A DNA stretch of 64,000 nucleotides from JAKZVK01 sp965248255. GTDB lineage: Bacteria; Acidobacteriota; Terriglobia; Bryobacterales; UBA6623. Location: the NCBI GenBank assembly GCA_965248255.1, contig CBDFIW010000004.1, forward strand, positions 2,914,001 through 2,978,000. The letters run 5' to 3'. Shown here in pieces: positions 19,001 to 26,830 of this stretch (position 1 is its first letter; each line of letters opens with the position of its first letter). The notes under the pieces were generated by a model, which worked only from the letters and a program-made list of their open reading frames with translations, had not been told where the DNA came from and ran no database searches. The translations under genes were made by a program, and so were the position numbers.

Positions 19001-19027
19001 ATTGCCTACTTGCCAGCGGGGTTGTAA
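16016..19027 (+). CDS. PVC-type membrane-bound dehydrogenase / HEAT-repeat / cytochrome c lipoprotein
   Basis: About 1003 residues. It begins with a lipoprotein signal ending in L-L-A-S-C, then a six-bladed propeller dehydrogenase-like domain (~60-470, with calcium-loop-like D-T-D-G-D-G motifs), HEAT-type helical repeats (~490-830) and a C-terminal c-type cytochrome with the heme site C-A-K-C-H at about residue 884. This domain set is common in Planctomycetes and Acidobacteria and is thought to oxidise sugars or other organics outside the inner membrane. The start is uncertain: ATG 16016, 16034 or 16076, because a palindromic repeat overlaps the N terminus. Confidence 0.85.
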   Translation: MRALLMKRAQRLRLWRRGHGMPCPYTFLPLLSHTLAGAALLLASCAPTLPDSKPLDPDEALETFQVVDGFRIEQFAAEPYVLDPVEIAFDEHGGLYVAELADHPDDPLPGEPAKSRISYLEDTDGDGRVDRRSVFAENLLQVEGVMPWKGGVIATAAPDILFLKDTDGDRRADVREVLYTGFGLGNPEGRISNPRLGLDNWIYVVNHGYPGEICAPGRPDVVPVEVRGWDFRFHPVRGIAETASGDGQFGLSFDEWGHAFVSQNTVHLRQAVMDARYVMRNPLLTLTGADQDISDHGRPAARIFPTSRPQQWRIDRTEARRERYAETRPGRIERLEGYFTASAGVTVYVGDAFPAEFVNNAFVTDANGNLIHRDILTLNGSTMKASRWPEEADFLTSTDNWFRPVNFANVPDGNLYIADYYRQYVEHPDFIPEAVQEKLRMDFYAGKDRGRIYRIVPENPRSARNLQPNLGEATTAKLVGYLSHANGWHRRTAQRLLFEKQDKAAVPSLEELARETATPQARLHALWTLEGLDSFEPEHVRAALKDPHPGVRENALRLAERFLPEVGDEVVLLADDPSPRVRFQLALTLGDVRDDRRARDILAAIAARHAEDSWFRVAAVTAPPEWALPMLRTLLSHEKEFFAETSEGRAELLSELSRIVGARRDPKEIAFWLRALAGDSRLADAAWQEAGLEGLTAGLKLEGRTGLHVASIEQALTRIIDNSPEPVQLAAVDVAQFFQLRSLLKGAVRDARNESLPITARVPAIRLLVGGPFDDPRVAPCLLEGWRGYRPETRLRVVDALPGRRDRVTTLLDAVGEGRIEPFAVDAVTRIKLTQYPDEAVQQRARKLFAAELGARARVVEDHRDVLDLSGSAEHGKEAFERECAKCHVRTAERGRIGPDLSGVNNRGKETLLSHILDPSAAIQVRYTNYVLMTKDGRVLDGLLVGETAGTVTLRGELEDVTVLRGNVEELRASAVSLMPEGLEDALTKQELADVIAYLPAGL
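16067..16086. repeat. Perfect 20-bp palindrome inside the start of the heme lipoprotein gene
   Basis: GGGCACGGCATGCCGTGCCC is its own reverse complement. It is followed by CTAC, giving a G-T-G-G-GCACGGCATGCCGTGCCCC-T-A-C context seen in dispersed palindromic repeats of many bacteria (from memory). Here it would encode R-G-H-G-M-P-C-P before the signal peptide, which argues that true translation starts at ATG 16076 inside the palindrome. Confidence 0.6.
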
Positions 19028-19181
19028 AGGGGCTTCGGGTGTCATTGACTGGCGGGATCGGTAGCAGGTCACCTTCCTTGCTGGTGCTACCGGTCGCCGC
19101 TTGAAACGCAGCCGGAGCAGCAATCCGACGGCCTCAACGCTCCCTGACAGTCGCGGCTCGGCAAGGGGGGTGCTTTGCGTT

Positions 19182-20273
19182 TTAGACGAAGGTCTCAAGA
19201 GCCTGGAGTGCAGCCTTGATGTAGCCGTAGCCGAAGGCGAACGATTGCAGGCGGTCGGGGTCGTCAGGGTGGCGAGGCATATGGTCGGGCATCACCATGT
19301 AGGGGTAGTCGACCTCGTATAAGGTGAGGGCGAGCTTGATCATGTTCATGTCGCCGTTGTCGGGATACACTTCGTAGAAATCGCCACGCTTGCCTACAAT
19401 GTTGCGGAAGTGGATGTTGAAGATCTTCTTGCGCTCACCGAAATAGCGGATCACGTCGGGCAACTCGTTCGCGGGGTCTTCGAGCATCTCGGCCGTCGTT
19501 CCAAGACATAGATTCAACCCGTGGTAGGGGCTCTCCTGAATCGAGACGAGTTTCTTCAGGCCCTCGACCGTTCCCAAGACACGATCAACGCCCTTGTAGC
19601 CTGACGGCGGCACGCCCGGGTCGTGCGGGTGGCACATGGCGCGGATCTTGTACTCGTTGCAGACCGGGATGACGCGGTCGAGGAAGTATGTGATGCGCTC
19701 CCAGAAGGTATCGGCGTCCATACGGCCGACTTCCGGCTCGGGTGGATCGTCTTTGACCTCTTCGAACTCCCAGGTGCTGTAGGAGGACCCGCCGCGTCCC
19801 GGCGTGAGCCCCGAACGGACGTTGAACAGCACCCGCAGGTTGTATTTGAAGGCAGGGATGCCGGCTTTTGCGCAGGCCCGGATAAGGTTTTGCATGTAAT
19901 CGATCTCGCGATCGCCCTCGGGCTGTTTGCCCAGCAGGAACCGTGGGGCACGTTGAGTGTTCAGCAGACGCACCTGGGCAATGTCGAGGCTGAGCCCGTA
20001 CTTGGCGCAGTGTTCCTTGGCGCGGGCGAGGTCGTCGGCCAGCGTGGCTTCGGTGGCGTCGGCCGGCCAGCCGGCAATGTGGTCCACGCCATGGCGCTTG
20101 AAGAAGAGAAGCTTTTCGGGTGCGAGGTCAGCGGTGCGCTGCGTACCGACGTGCATGCGGATAGGCCTGCGGTCGGGCTTCTTCGTGTCGGTGTGCTCGG
20201 CGTCATTTGCACATGCGGAAAGCACGCCGGCCGCGGCCGTGGCCGAGAGGAACCTGCGACGGTCGACAGACAT
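19182..20273 (-). CDS. Tat-exported mannonate dehydratase-like TIM-barrel protein
   Basis: I chose ATG 20273, preceded by GGAGGGG; it begins a Tat signal (D-R-R-R-F-L-S) that ends in a possible lipobox (L-S-A-C). The body (about 363 residues in all) resembles UxuA-type mannonate dehydratases and xylose-isomerase-like barrels: I-R-A-M-C-H-P-H-D-P-G, L-C-L-G-T-T-A-E-M and N-I-H-F-R-N-I, with His, Cys, Asp and Asn placed to bind a divalent metal. UxuA dehydrates mannonate in glucuronate catabolism. Export is atypical for UxuA, so the true substrate is uncertain. Confidence 0.82.
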   Translation of the reverse strand: MSVDRRRFLSATAAAGVLSACANDAEHTDTKKPDRRPIRMHVGTQRTADLAPEKLLFFKRHGVDHIAGWPADATEATLADDLARAKEHCAKYGLSLDIAQVRLLNTQRAPRFLLGKQPEGDREIDYMQNLIRACAKAGIPAFKYNLRVLFNVRSGLTPGRGGSSYSTWEFEEVKDDPPEPEVGRMDADTFWERITYFLDRVIPVCNEYKIRAMCHPHDPGVPPSGYKGVDRVLGTVEGLKKLVSIQESPYHGLNLCLGTTAEMLEDPANELPDVIRYFGERKKIFNIHFRNIVGKRGDFYEVYPDNGDMNMIKLALTLYEVDYPYMVMPDHMPRHPDDPDRLQSFAFGYGYIKAALQALETFV

Positions 20274-20347
20274 AGAACCCCTCCGGTTCGTCATCAGAAG
20301 ATGGGAGCACAGAGCTGGTGGTATGTCAACGCTGCGACGGCCGGCAT

Positions 20348-22678
20348 TCAGGGCCGCTTCTCATCCGACAGAGGTTCAACCTTTCGGATCTGTGCCGCGA
20401 AGACCTCGGGGTCTGTGGTGGGTAGTTCGCACACCCGCTGTTCGCAAACGTAAGCCGTGGTCTTTCCCTTGATCGCTCGCTTGTCCTCGACCAGGGGGAT
20501 GAGTTGGGTGTGCTGTTCGAACGCTCCGCCCTCTGCCACCACCGCGAGAATCCGATTCGGCAACAAGGTCCCACGGAGTTTTGCCAGGAAGGGTTCGGCT
20601 TGCGCGCGTGAATCGGGCGCCACGATCACCACCTCCTTCGGACTGTCGAGGTGGAAATCGAGCGCCAGCAGCATCTCCGACAGCGCCGCCGGTGCGCGCG
20701 CCAAGACGCTTTGGAAAGCCCGAAACGCCTTCTCGGCACGCAGCCGATACTCGTCGCGCGTCGTGAATTCGTGCAGCCGCAGCAGGTTGAGCACGGCCAC
20801 CGAGTTCCCTGAAGGCTCCGCGCCGTCGTAGGCGGGCTTCTCGCGGGCCAGCAGTTGCTCGTGGTCGTCGCTGGTCATGAAGAAGCCGCCGAGCACTTCG
20901 TCCTCGTAGTGCTCCTCGAGGACCCCATCCAGCTCGGTCGCCGTTCGTAGCCAACGAGGCTTGCCGGTAGCTTCATACAGATCAAGCAATGCTGCGATCA
21001 GGAAGGCGTAATCGTCGAGGTAGGCGTTGTGGCGCGCCTGTCCGTTGCGATAGCTGCGCAGCAGGCGGCCGTCGCGGCGCAGGTGGTCGAGCAGGAAATC
21101 CGCGGCACGCTCGCCACGCCGGGCGTACTTTTCTTCACCCAGAACGAGGGCGGCGGCCGCCTGCGCCGAGATCATCATCGCGTTCCAGGAGGTGAGGACC
21201 TTTTCATCCCGCAACGGCGGCGGACGCTTCAACCGCGCGTGGTAGAGCTTGTCCCTCGATGGCTCGATCACCGAGCGCAACGCTTCGGGCTTCAGTGAAA
21301 GTTCTTTCGCTACGTCATCGAGGGCCTTCGGCGTGTTGGGGATGTTGCGTCCCTCGAAGTTGCCGTCTTCGGTGATGTCGTAGTAGCGGTTGACGAGCTG
21401 CGCGTCCGTTTCTCCGAGGATCTTCTCGACTTCGGCGGGCGTCCAGGTGAAGAACCAGCCCTCCTCGCGACGGCCTTCAGGGTTCAGGCTGTCGGCGTCG
21501 GTGGCGGAATAGAAGGCGCCTTCAGGCGACGTCATGTCGCGCTCGACATACCGCAAGATCTCGCGCGCGAGATGGGCAAAGTCTTCGCGGCCGCTCGCCT
21601 GGTAGGCCTCGAGGTAGATGACAACGAGCAGGGCGTTGTCATACAGCATCTTTTCAAAGTGCGGCACCTGCCAGCGCGCGTCGGTCGAGTAGCGGTGAAA
21701 GCCGCCGCCGACGTGGTCGTAGATGCCGCCGCGGGCCATCACCTCCAAGGTCTTGACGACCATGTCGAGGTACTGTTGATCGCCCGTCCGCCGGTGGTAG
21801 CGCAGCAGCAGCCGGGCCGATAGACCGCTGGGGAACTTAGGTGCTCCGCGAGTTCCACCGTGGTCGGGATCAAACCGTGTGCGGTAATACGCAACAGCTT
21901 CGTGGAGCACCTGCGCGCCGGGCATGGCGAGGCCGTCGGCAGGCTCAAGCTTCGCTTGGACCTTGGCGGTGATGGCCCGCGCCCGCTCGGCCACGCTGTC
22001 AGGCTGCTCGCCGTAGACCGCGCGCAGATCCTGGAGGATCGTCAGGAAGCCTTTCTTGGCGCCGCGGTCGCCGTCGCGCGCCGGGAAGTAGGTACCCGCA
22101 AAGAAGGGTTGGCGGTCAGGCGTGAGCCACGCTGTCATCGGCCAGCCGCCGTGTTGTCCCATCGCTTGCACCGCACTCATGTAAATAGCGTCGATGTCGG
22201 GACGCTCTTCGCGGTCGACCTTGATGGCAATGTAGTTCTCGTTGATGTACCCCGCGATCTCGACGTCGTCGAACGACTCCTCCTCCATGACGTGGCACCA
22301 ATGGCAAGTGGAGTAGCCGACGCTCAACAGCACGGGGCGGCGGAGTCGCTTAGCCTCCTCGAACGCTTCGTCGCCCCAGGGGCGCCAGTTCATGGGGTTG
22401 TGCGCGTGCTGTAACAGATAGGGGCTGCCCTCGAGAAACAGACGGTTCGTGAACTTGGGCGTACCGTCGTCGTTGAGGTGTTGTGTACGTGGCTTGTAGC
22501 CGGGCTCCCGTTGGGCCCAGGCCTGGTTGAGTTGCCGTGTCAGTTGATCCGGGAATGCAGGTGCGCCCGGAAGTACCGTGGTGATTGAATCCGCCTCCGT
22601 GCCGAGCTGTGAGAAACCGTTACTACAGGCCGACAATGCGGTAAGGAGGATGAGCGCCGGAATCGAGCGGAGAAGCAT
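20348..22678 (-). CDS. Thioredoxin-domain DUF255 protein (YyaL/SPATA20-like) with lipoprotein signal
   Basis: Starting at ATG 22678 the N terminus is a lipoprotein signal (L-L-T-A-L-S-A-C). Next come the DUF255 thioredoxin-like domain with Y-S-T-C-H-W-C-H-V-M-E-E-E-S-F-D and D-R-E-E-R-P-D, then an (alpha/alpha)6-barrel glycosidase-like domain (G-G-I-Y-D-H-V-G-G-G-F-H-R-Y-S, F-E-K-M-L-Y-D-N). The family is widespread and conserved but its biochemical role is not established. The protein is about 776 residues, usual for the family plus leader. It may share a promoter with the next gene upstream, whose stop lies 60 bp away. Confidence 0.88.
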   Translation of the reverse strand: MLLRSIPALILLTALSACSNGFSQLGTEADSITTVLPGAPAFPDQLTRQLNQAWAQREPGYKPRTQHLNDDGTPKFTNRLFLEGSPYLLQHAHNPMNWRPWGDEAFEEAKRLRRPVLLSVGYSTCHWCHVMEEESFDDVEIAGYINENYIAIKVDREERPDIDAIYMSAVQAMGQHGGWPMTAWLTPDRQPFFAGTYFPARDGDRGAKKGFLTILQDLRAVYGEQPDSVAERARAITAKVQAKLEPADGLAMPGAQVLHEAVAYYRTRFDPDHGGTRGAPKFPSGLSARLLLRYHRRTGDQQYLDMVVKTLEVMARGGIYDHVGGGFHRYSTDARWQVPHFEKMLYDNALLVVIYLEAYQASGREDFAHLAREILRYVERDMTSPEGAFYSATDADSLNPEGRREEGWFFTWTPAEVEKILGETDAQLVNRYYDITEDGNFEGRNIPNTPKALDDVAKELSLKPEALRSVIEPSRDKLYHARLKRPPPLRDEKVLTSWNAMMISAQAAAALVLGEEKYARRGERAADFLLDHLRRDGRLLRSYRNGQARHNAYLDDYAFLIAALLDLYEATGKPRWLRTATELDGVLEEHYEDEVLGGFFMTSDDHEQLLAREKPAYDGAEPSGNSVAVLNLLRLHEFTTRDEYRLRAEKAFRAFQSVLARAPAALSEMLLALDFHLDSPKEVVIVAPDSRAQAEPFLAKLRGTLLPNRILAVVAEGGAFEQHTQLIPLVEDKRAIKGKTTAYVCEQRVCELPTTDPEVFAAQIRKVEPLSDEKRP

Positions 22679-22737
22679 GGGCGATGCAAGGTTCCGTCGA
22701 ATCAGCACGTTCACCCATCGTAGCCGAGTCGTGGCCG

Positions 22738-23607
22738 TCACTCGGTTACGTCGCCGAAGATCACATTCGAGTCCGCTGAGAATTTTCGGTAGTTGCTGAA
22801 GGTGCTGACGACCTCACGGTTGAAGCCCTTCACCAGTCCCAGCCGCGCTTTGAACCGCACGCGGAAACGGTCGACCAACCAGATCTCGTCGTTGATCTGT
22901 CGCTGGTTTACTTCCATCACGGACCCCTTGCCCAGCCTGAACAGGGCCCATCCGAACGACACCTTCTTGATCGTTTCCGCATGGATCCTCACCCAGGCGT
23001 GGTCCTGCTTGGCGATATACATCCGGCCGCGCAGTTTGGTGAGGAATCTCGCCTTTTTGAAGGTGGCCTTGTAGCCCGGTTTCGGGTCGGCTTCGACGAC
23101 GTAGGTTTCGATGCCGTCGATCGTCTCTTCGCCGGCGAGCCGAAAGTGGAATGAGTTCAGGATCTCGGGAATCCACTTGCGCTCCTCGGCCTTCCGCTTT
23201 TCTTCCTTGGCCCGGCGCTTGGCGCGCTGTTTCGGAGTTTCCTTCCGCATGCGCTCGATGCTCTTGTCGAGCTTGCGCTGCTCCTTCCGCTCTTCTTTCG
23301 GGCTGAGCGGCTGGTCGTTGCGCGCGATGAGCCGTTGATAGTGTGACCCGTCGAGCATGGTGATGTCGTAGGTCTTTGACTTGGTCGACTTCATCTCGCC
23401 CTTCTTATTGAAATCACGTTCCTCGTCGCGTTCGTGGAACGTGTAGTTGCGAGCGAGCTTGTCGTTCTGCTCGTCATATTCGAAGGCAAGCCGAACGATC
23501 TCGGCCGCCTCGGGCTCGGCGGCAGACGAGACGCCACTAAGAGCAACGACCGCAAGCAGTATGAGATAAGGCCGAGGTGAAAATCGTGGGACTCGATTTC
23601 GGGGCAC
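22738..23607 (-). CDS. Secreted protein, outer-membrane-lipoprotein-sorting-like
   Basis: I prefer a GTG at about 23607, preceded by GGGAGG, over the longer frame from 23688. It begins a signal peptide ending near S-S-A-A. The mature part has a very charged Lys/Glu/Arg-rich helix (residues ~100-150) and a beta-rich C-terminal half (G-I-E-T-Y-V-V-E-A-D-P, G-R-M-Y-I-A, W-V-R-I-H-A-E). This pattern resembles acidobacterial proteins of the LolA/outer membrane lipoprotein-sorting superfamily, but I would not assign a function. Confidence 0.7.
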   Translation of the reverse strand: MPRNRVPRFSPRPYLILLAVVALSGVSSAAEPEAAEIVRLAFEYDEQNDKLARNYTFHERDEERDFNKKGEMKSTKSKTYDITMLDGSHYQRLIARNDQPLSPKEERKEQRKLDKSIERMRKETPKQRAKRRAKEEKRKAEERKWIPEILNSFHFRLAGEETIDGIETYVVEADPKPGYKATFKKARFLTKLRGRMYIAKQDHAWVRIHAETIKKVSFGWALFRLGKGSVMEVNQRQINDEIWLVDRFRVRFKARLGLVKGFNREVVSTFSNYRKFSADSNVIFGDVTE

Positions 23608-23875
23608 GGGCGCCTCCCAGGAAGAAGTATAAATACATACGCGACAAGGCAAGCAATGGTTGCCCCCAGTGACATCGGGGGGTTTCAATTAGGGGGACCG
23701 CGTGGTTCGGCTAGAGCCGGCTGCGTCGTCCGCTTTCTTGAACAGTCTTCAGTACGAACGCTCCCGCGGGCTCAGCGCCGGTCGAAGCTGCCGAAGCCGG
23801 CTAGCCGCGCTTCCGAGCCTGTTGTGTTAACGTCTCGTTGACAGCTCTGCCATCGTCCAGCATTCGGAGCTACTC

Positions 23876-25126
23876 TTGACGCTGCGCGCATCCAAACGAC
23901 GTCTCACGCCTACGGCGTCTGCGGCCACACTCCTCTTCGTTGCCGGCGCGCTTACCGCCGGCGATTGGCCCGAGTTTCGGGGGCCGACGGGTCAGGGCCA
24001 CGCTGAGAGCCAAGAGCTCCCCGTGAGCTGGAGCGAGACCCGCAACATCGTCTGGAAAACCCCGATCCCGGGTCTGGGTTGGTCGTCTCCGGTGATCGGT
24101 GAAGGCAAACTTTGGCTGACTGCGGCGACCGAAGAGGGCCGCTCGCTGCGGGCGATCGCCATCGATCCCGAAGGCGGAAACATTCTCCACAACGTCGAGC
24201 TGTTCCGCTTCGAGGAGCCGCCAAGGATCAACAACAAGAACAGCTACGCCTCGCCAACGCCGCTGCTCGAGCCGGGGCGAGTCTACGTTCACTTCGGCAC
24301 TCAGGGTACCGCCGCCTTGACCAGTTCCGGCGTCGTGCTATGGAAGACGCAAGAGCTGCGCTACTATCACCGTCACGGGTCTTCGGGGTCGCCGGCCCTT
24401 TCGGGCGATCTGCTGCTGATCAACTGCGACGGCTATGACGTGCAGTATGTCGCCGCCCTTGACAAGAACACCGGAGAGATCCGCTGGAAGACCTACCGGG
24501 GCGACGCAGCACACGCGTACGCCACGCCTCTCGTCATTAGTGCCGGCGGGCGCAAGCAGTTGGTGAGCCCGGGCGCGGACCGTGCCGTGGCCTACGACGC
24601 CGAGACCGGCGAGGAGCTCTGGTGGATCCGCTACAAAGGAGGGTTCTCGACCGTCCCGCGGCCGGTGTTCGGCCATGGGCTCGTCTACATCACTTCCGGT
24701 TTCTTCAAGCCGGTCTTGTTCGCCGTACGGCCGGCCGGGCGCGGCGACGTCACGAAGTCGCATGTCGCGTGGACCTATCAGCGCGGCGTACCGCTCACGC
24801 CGTCGCCTCTGCTCGTGGGCGATGAACTCTACCTTGTTAGCGACAACGGCATCGCCAGCTGCGTCGACGCCAAGACCGGGGAGCAGATCTGGCGCGCACG
24901 CCTCGAAGGCAAGTACTCGGTCTCGCCGGTGCTAGCGGGCGGCCGGATCTATTTCCTCAACGAATCCGGCCTGGCGACGGCCATCGCCCCCGGACGCGAG
25001 TTCGAGAAGCTGGCGGCCAGCCAGCTCGATGGGCGTTCCTTGGCATCCATGGCCGTCGTCGACGGCGCCATCTATCTCCGCAGCGACACACACCTCTACC
25101 GCATTGAAGATCTAGAGGCGCGATAG
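23876..25126 (+). CDS. Secreted PQQ-like beta-propeller protein
   Basis: The 416-residue product starts at a TTG and has a signal peptide (A-S-A-A-T-L-L-F-V-A-G-A-L-T-A-G) followed by W-P-E-F-R-G-P-T-G-Q-G, a motif typical at the start of secreted PQQ-like quinoprotein repeats. At least five blades follow (D-K-N-T-G-E-I-R-W-K, Y-D-A-E-T-G-E-E-L-W-W, D-A-K-T-G-E-Q-I-W-R). Such proteins may be dehydrogenase relatives or only binding scaffolds; no PQQ-ligand set can be confirmed by eye. Confidence 0.82.
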   Translation: MTLRASKRRLTPTASAATLLFVAGALTAGDWPEFRGPTGQGHAESQELPVSWSETRNIVWKTPIPGLGWSSPVIGEGKLWLTAATEEGRSLRAIAIDPEGGNILHNVELFRFEEPPRINNKNSYASPTPLLEPGRVYVHFGTQGTAALTSSGVVLWKTQELRYYHRHGSSGSPALSGDLLLINCDGYDVQYVAALDKNTGEIRWKTYRGDAAHAYATPLVISAGGRKQLVSPGADRAVAYDAETGEELWWIRYKGGFSTVPRPVFGHGLVYITSGFFKPVLFAVRPAGRGDVTKSHVAWTYQRGVPLTPSPLLVGDELYLVSDNGIASCVDAKTGEQIWRARLEGKYSVSPVLAGGRIYFLNESGLATAIAPGREFEKLAASQLDGRSLASMAVVDGAIYLRSDTHLYRIEDLEAR

Positions 25127-25148
25127 GAGCGAAAAAATCAACGGGCAC

Positions 25149-25222
25149 AGTCAGCCTTTTTTCGCGCAGGGACACGTCCGTAAGTGTCTGATATCACGGC
25201 GACGCGAAAAGGTGACAGTCAC
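25149..25222. repeat. REP-like inverted pair flanking the IS110 element
   Basis: GGCACAGTCAGCCTTTTTTCGCG is followed about 30 bases later by its approximate inverse, CGCGAAAAGGTGACAGTCACC, giving a long hairpin (TTTTCGCG/CGCGAAAA pairs perfectly). A half-copy, CGAAAAAAGTGACAGTC, lies on the other side of the IS110 element at about 26764. IS110 relatives are known to target REP sequences, so these are probably the target or its remains. Confidence 0.55.
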
Positions 25223-25341
25223 CGAAGCGAGGCATTGTACGTCTGCCACGGGCTGCTAGCTACTTTCCGGCGTAAGAAGGGTGGAGCGGTGCCCTTCGTT
25301 GCTTTTCCAGCGCCCCTTGTATGTTGATAAGCAAGGGAGGA

Positions 25342-25500
25342 GGCGGGTCGCGGATGCGACCCGCCGTGCATCGGAAGATCGTACGCCCCTGGGTGCCTCA
25401 GACACCGTCCTGAAGCCGGATCTCCGACGTACCCTCCCGGATCGAACCCCGAACAGTCGCTAGGGCCGGTCTGTGACCGAGCCCGCATAAACAAGGATGG
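25342..25500 (+). ncRNA. Candidate bridge RNA (IS110 5' non-coding end)
   Basis: The region opens with a perfect 10-bp stem (GGCGGGTCGC, loop GGAT, then its complement) at 25342-25365. It continues with further pairing segments (GGTG/CACC, and GTACG with CGTAC either side of a ~35-nt loop) up to the transposase start. IS110-group elements express a bridge RNA of roughly this size and position, with an initial stem-loop and two specificity loops. This is a hypothesis from position and folding potential only. Confidence 0.35.
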
Positions 25501-25512
25501 GAGGTCCGAATC

Positions 25513-26589
25513 GTGTCGCAATCGAATTCTATCGCAGTCTATCTCGGCGTGGACGTTTCCAAACAGTCTCTCGATGTCTGCGCCCTATCGGCCGAAGGCA
25601 GGTTGTTGTGGAGGCGGCGAATACCACGCACGGCAGCCGCCGTGGGCGCCCTGGCGGCACGGCTGGAAGGTCCTGCGCTGGCCGTGTTGGAAGCCACCGG
25701 CGGACTCGAGGCGCTCCCGGCCCGGGCCCTGGAGGAGGCGGGCGTGGGCGTGAAGGTTGAGAATCCGGCCAAGGTCCGACACTTCGCCCTCAGTTGCGGA
25801 TGGCTGGAGAAGAGCGATCGGCTCGACGCACGCATGCTGGCCGAGTTTGCTCGCGAACGCAAGCCGGCGGCGCGCTCACGTCCGGATCCATTGATCGAGA
25901 GCTTGGCTCAGTTGGCCAGGCGACGCCAACAGCTGGTGCGGTTGCGAGCGGTCGAGCGCACCCGCCTGCGCGGCGAAACGCTAGCGTTTAATCGCGGCAG
26001 CCTCGGCGCAGTGATCGCGACCTTGAGCGAGCGCATCGAGGAATGTGAGCAAGAGATCCGCCGTTGCGTACACAGCTCAGAGGCGTTGACACAGCGGGCT
26101 CGGTTGCTCGCCAGCGCGCCGGGTGTGGGCGAGCTGACGGCGTATCAGTTGTTGGCCTGGCTGCCGGAGTTGGGAAGCTTCAATCGCGGAGCGATCGCCA
26201 AGCTGGCCGGGCTGGCGCCGCTGGTCAAGCAGAGCGGGCGCTGGCGCGGGCGAGCGATGACACTGGGCGGACGCTCCCACGTACGCTCGGCGCTCTATCT
26301 GGCGTCGCTCAGCGCGGCGCGTTGGAATCCATATTTTCGCGACTTCTATCAGTGGCTGCTGGGACGCGGCAAAGCCAAGAAGGTGGCGTTGATCGCGGTC
26401 GCTCACAAGTTGCTCAGCCTGTTGAATCAGATGGTGCATCAGCTGCGCACGTTCGATCCCGCGTTGCTAGTCGATGGCTGCAGGGAAGGGGGTTTCACGC
26501 CGGAGCCGTCCGTCGCTCACCCCCGGCGCGACGGCGGCCCGGCGGGACAACCCCTTCCCGCTGGTGAGTCCCGAGCCCTTTGTTCTTGA
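25513..26589 (+). CDS. IS110-family DEDD transposase/recombinase
   Basis: 358 residues from a GTG preceded by GGGAGG. The N-terminal RuvC-like domain carries the DEDD set: Asp14 (G-V-D-V-S-K), Glu60 (L-E-A-T-G-G), Asp102 and Asp105 (K-S-D-R-L-D-A-R). The middle has a coiled coil. The C-terminal Tnp_20 domain has A-P-G-V-G-E-L-T-A-Y, F-N-R-G-A-I-A-K-L-A-G-L-A-P and G-G-R-S-H-V-R-S-A-L-Y, including the candidate catalytic serine. All key residues are present, so it may be active. It catalyses excision and insertion through an RNA-guided recombination. Confidence 0.93.
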   Translation: MSQSNSIAVYLGVDVSKQSLDVCALSAEGRLLWRRRIPRTAAAVGALAARLEGPALAVLEATGGLEALPARALEEAGVGVKVENPAKVRHFALSCGWLEKSDRLDARMLAEFARERKPAARSRPDPLIESLAQLARRRQQLVRLRAVERTRLRGETLAFNRGSLGAVIATLSERIEECEQEIRRCVHSSEALTQRARLLASAPGVGELTAYQLLAWLPELGSFNRGAIAKLAGLAPLVKQSGRWRGRAMTLGGRSHVRSALYLASLSAARWNPYFRDFYQWLLGRGKAKKVALIAVAHKLLSLLNQMVHQLRTFDPALLVDGCREGGFTPEPSVAHPRRDGGPAGQPLPAGESRALCS

Positions 26590-26617
26590 CTCTCGCTCTT
26601 GACTTTCAACACAGTCG

Positions 26618-26766
26618 CTTCAGGGCTTGTCGTGGTTTTTGTGTGGCGGTCCCGCGGTTCCACCTGACGGCTCCACCGTGGGCTATTATCTTTCCGTCCG
26701 CTTCGTGGACTCGGCTCCTGTATGGTCTGGTAGACCCAGGTCAGAGTGAGGTTTTCGTCAAGCCCG
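26618..26766 (+). repeat. Dispersed structured repeat, copy B (3' end of IS110)
   Basis: It aligns with 1261-1408 over its whole length. The three hairpins are kept; two stem differences between the copies (C-to-T and A-to-G type) replace G-C or A-T pairs with G-U pairs, which suggests selection on an RNA structure. It sits 29 bases after the transposase stop. In IS1111-group elements the guide RNA is encoded downstream of the transposase, so this is the alternative candidate. Confidence 0.55.
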
Positions 26767-26830
26767 AAAAAAGTGACAGTCCTGACAATCCCCGAAGTGG
26801 CGTTCTCATTTCCGCGATGGGCTGTTCTAG

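Larger units (their letters stand above)
25223..26763 (+). mobile_element. IS110-family insertion sequence
   Basis: The limits are inferred from the REP-like sequences on each side (about 1.54 kb, normal for the family). It has a single transposase gene, a 290-bp 5' non-coding end and a 174-bp 3' non-coding end. As usual for IS110, I see no terminal inverted repeats or target duplication. The exact tips cannot be set by eye. Confidence 0.65.
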
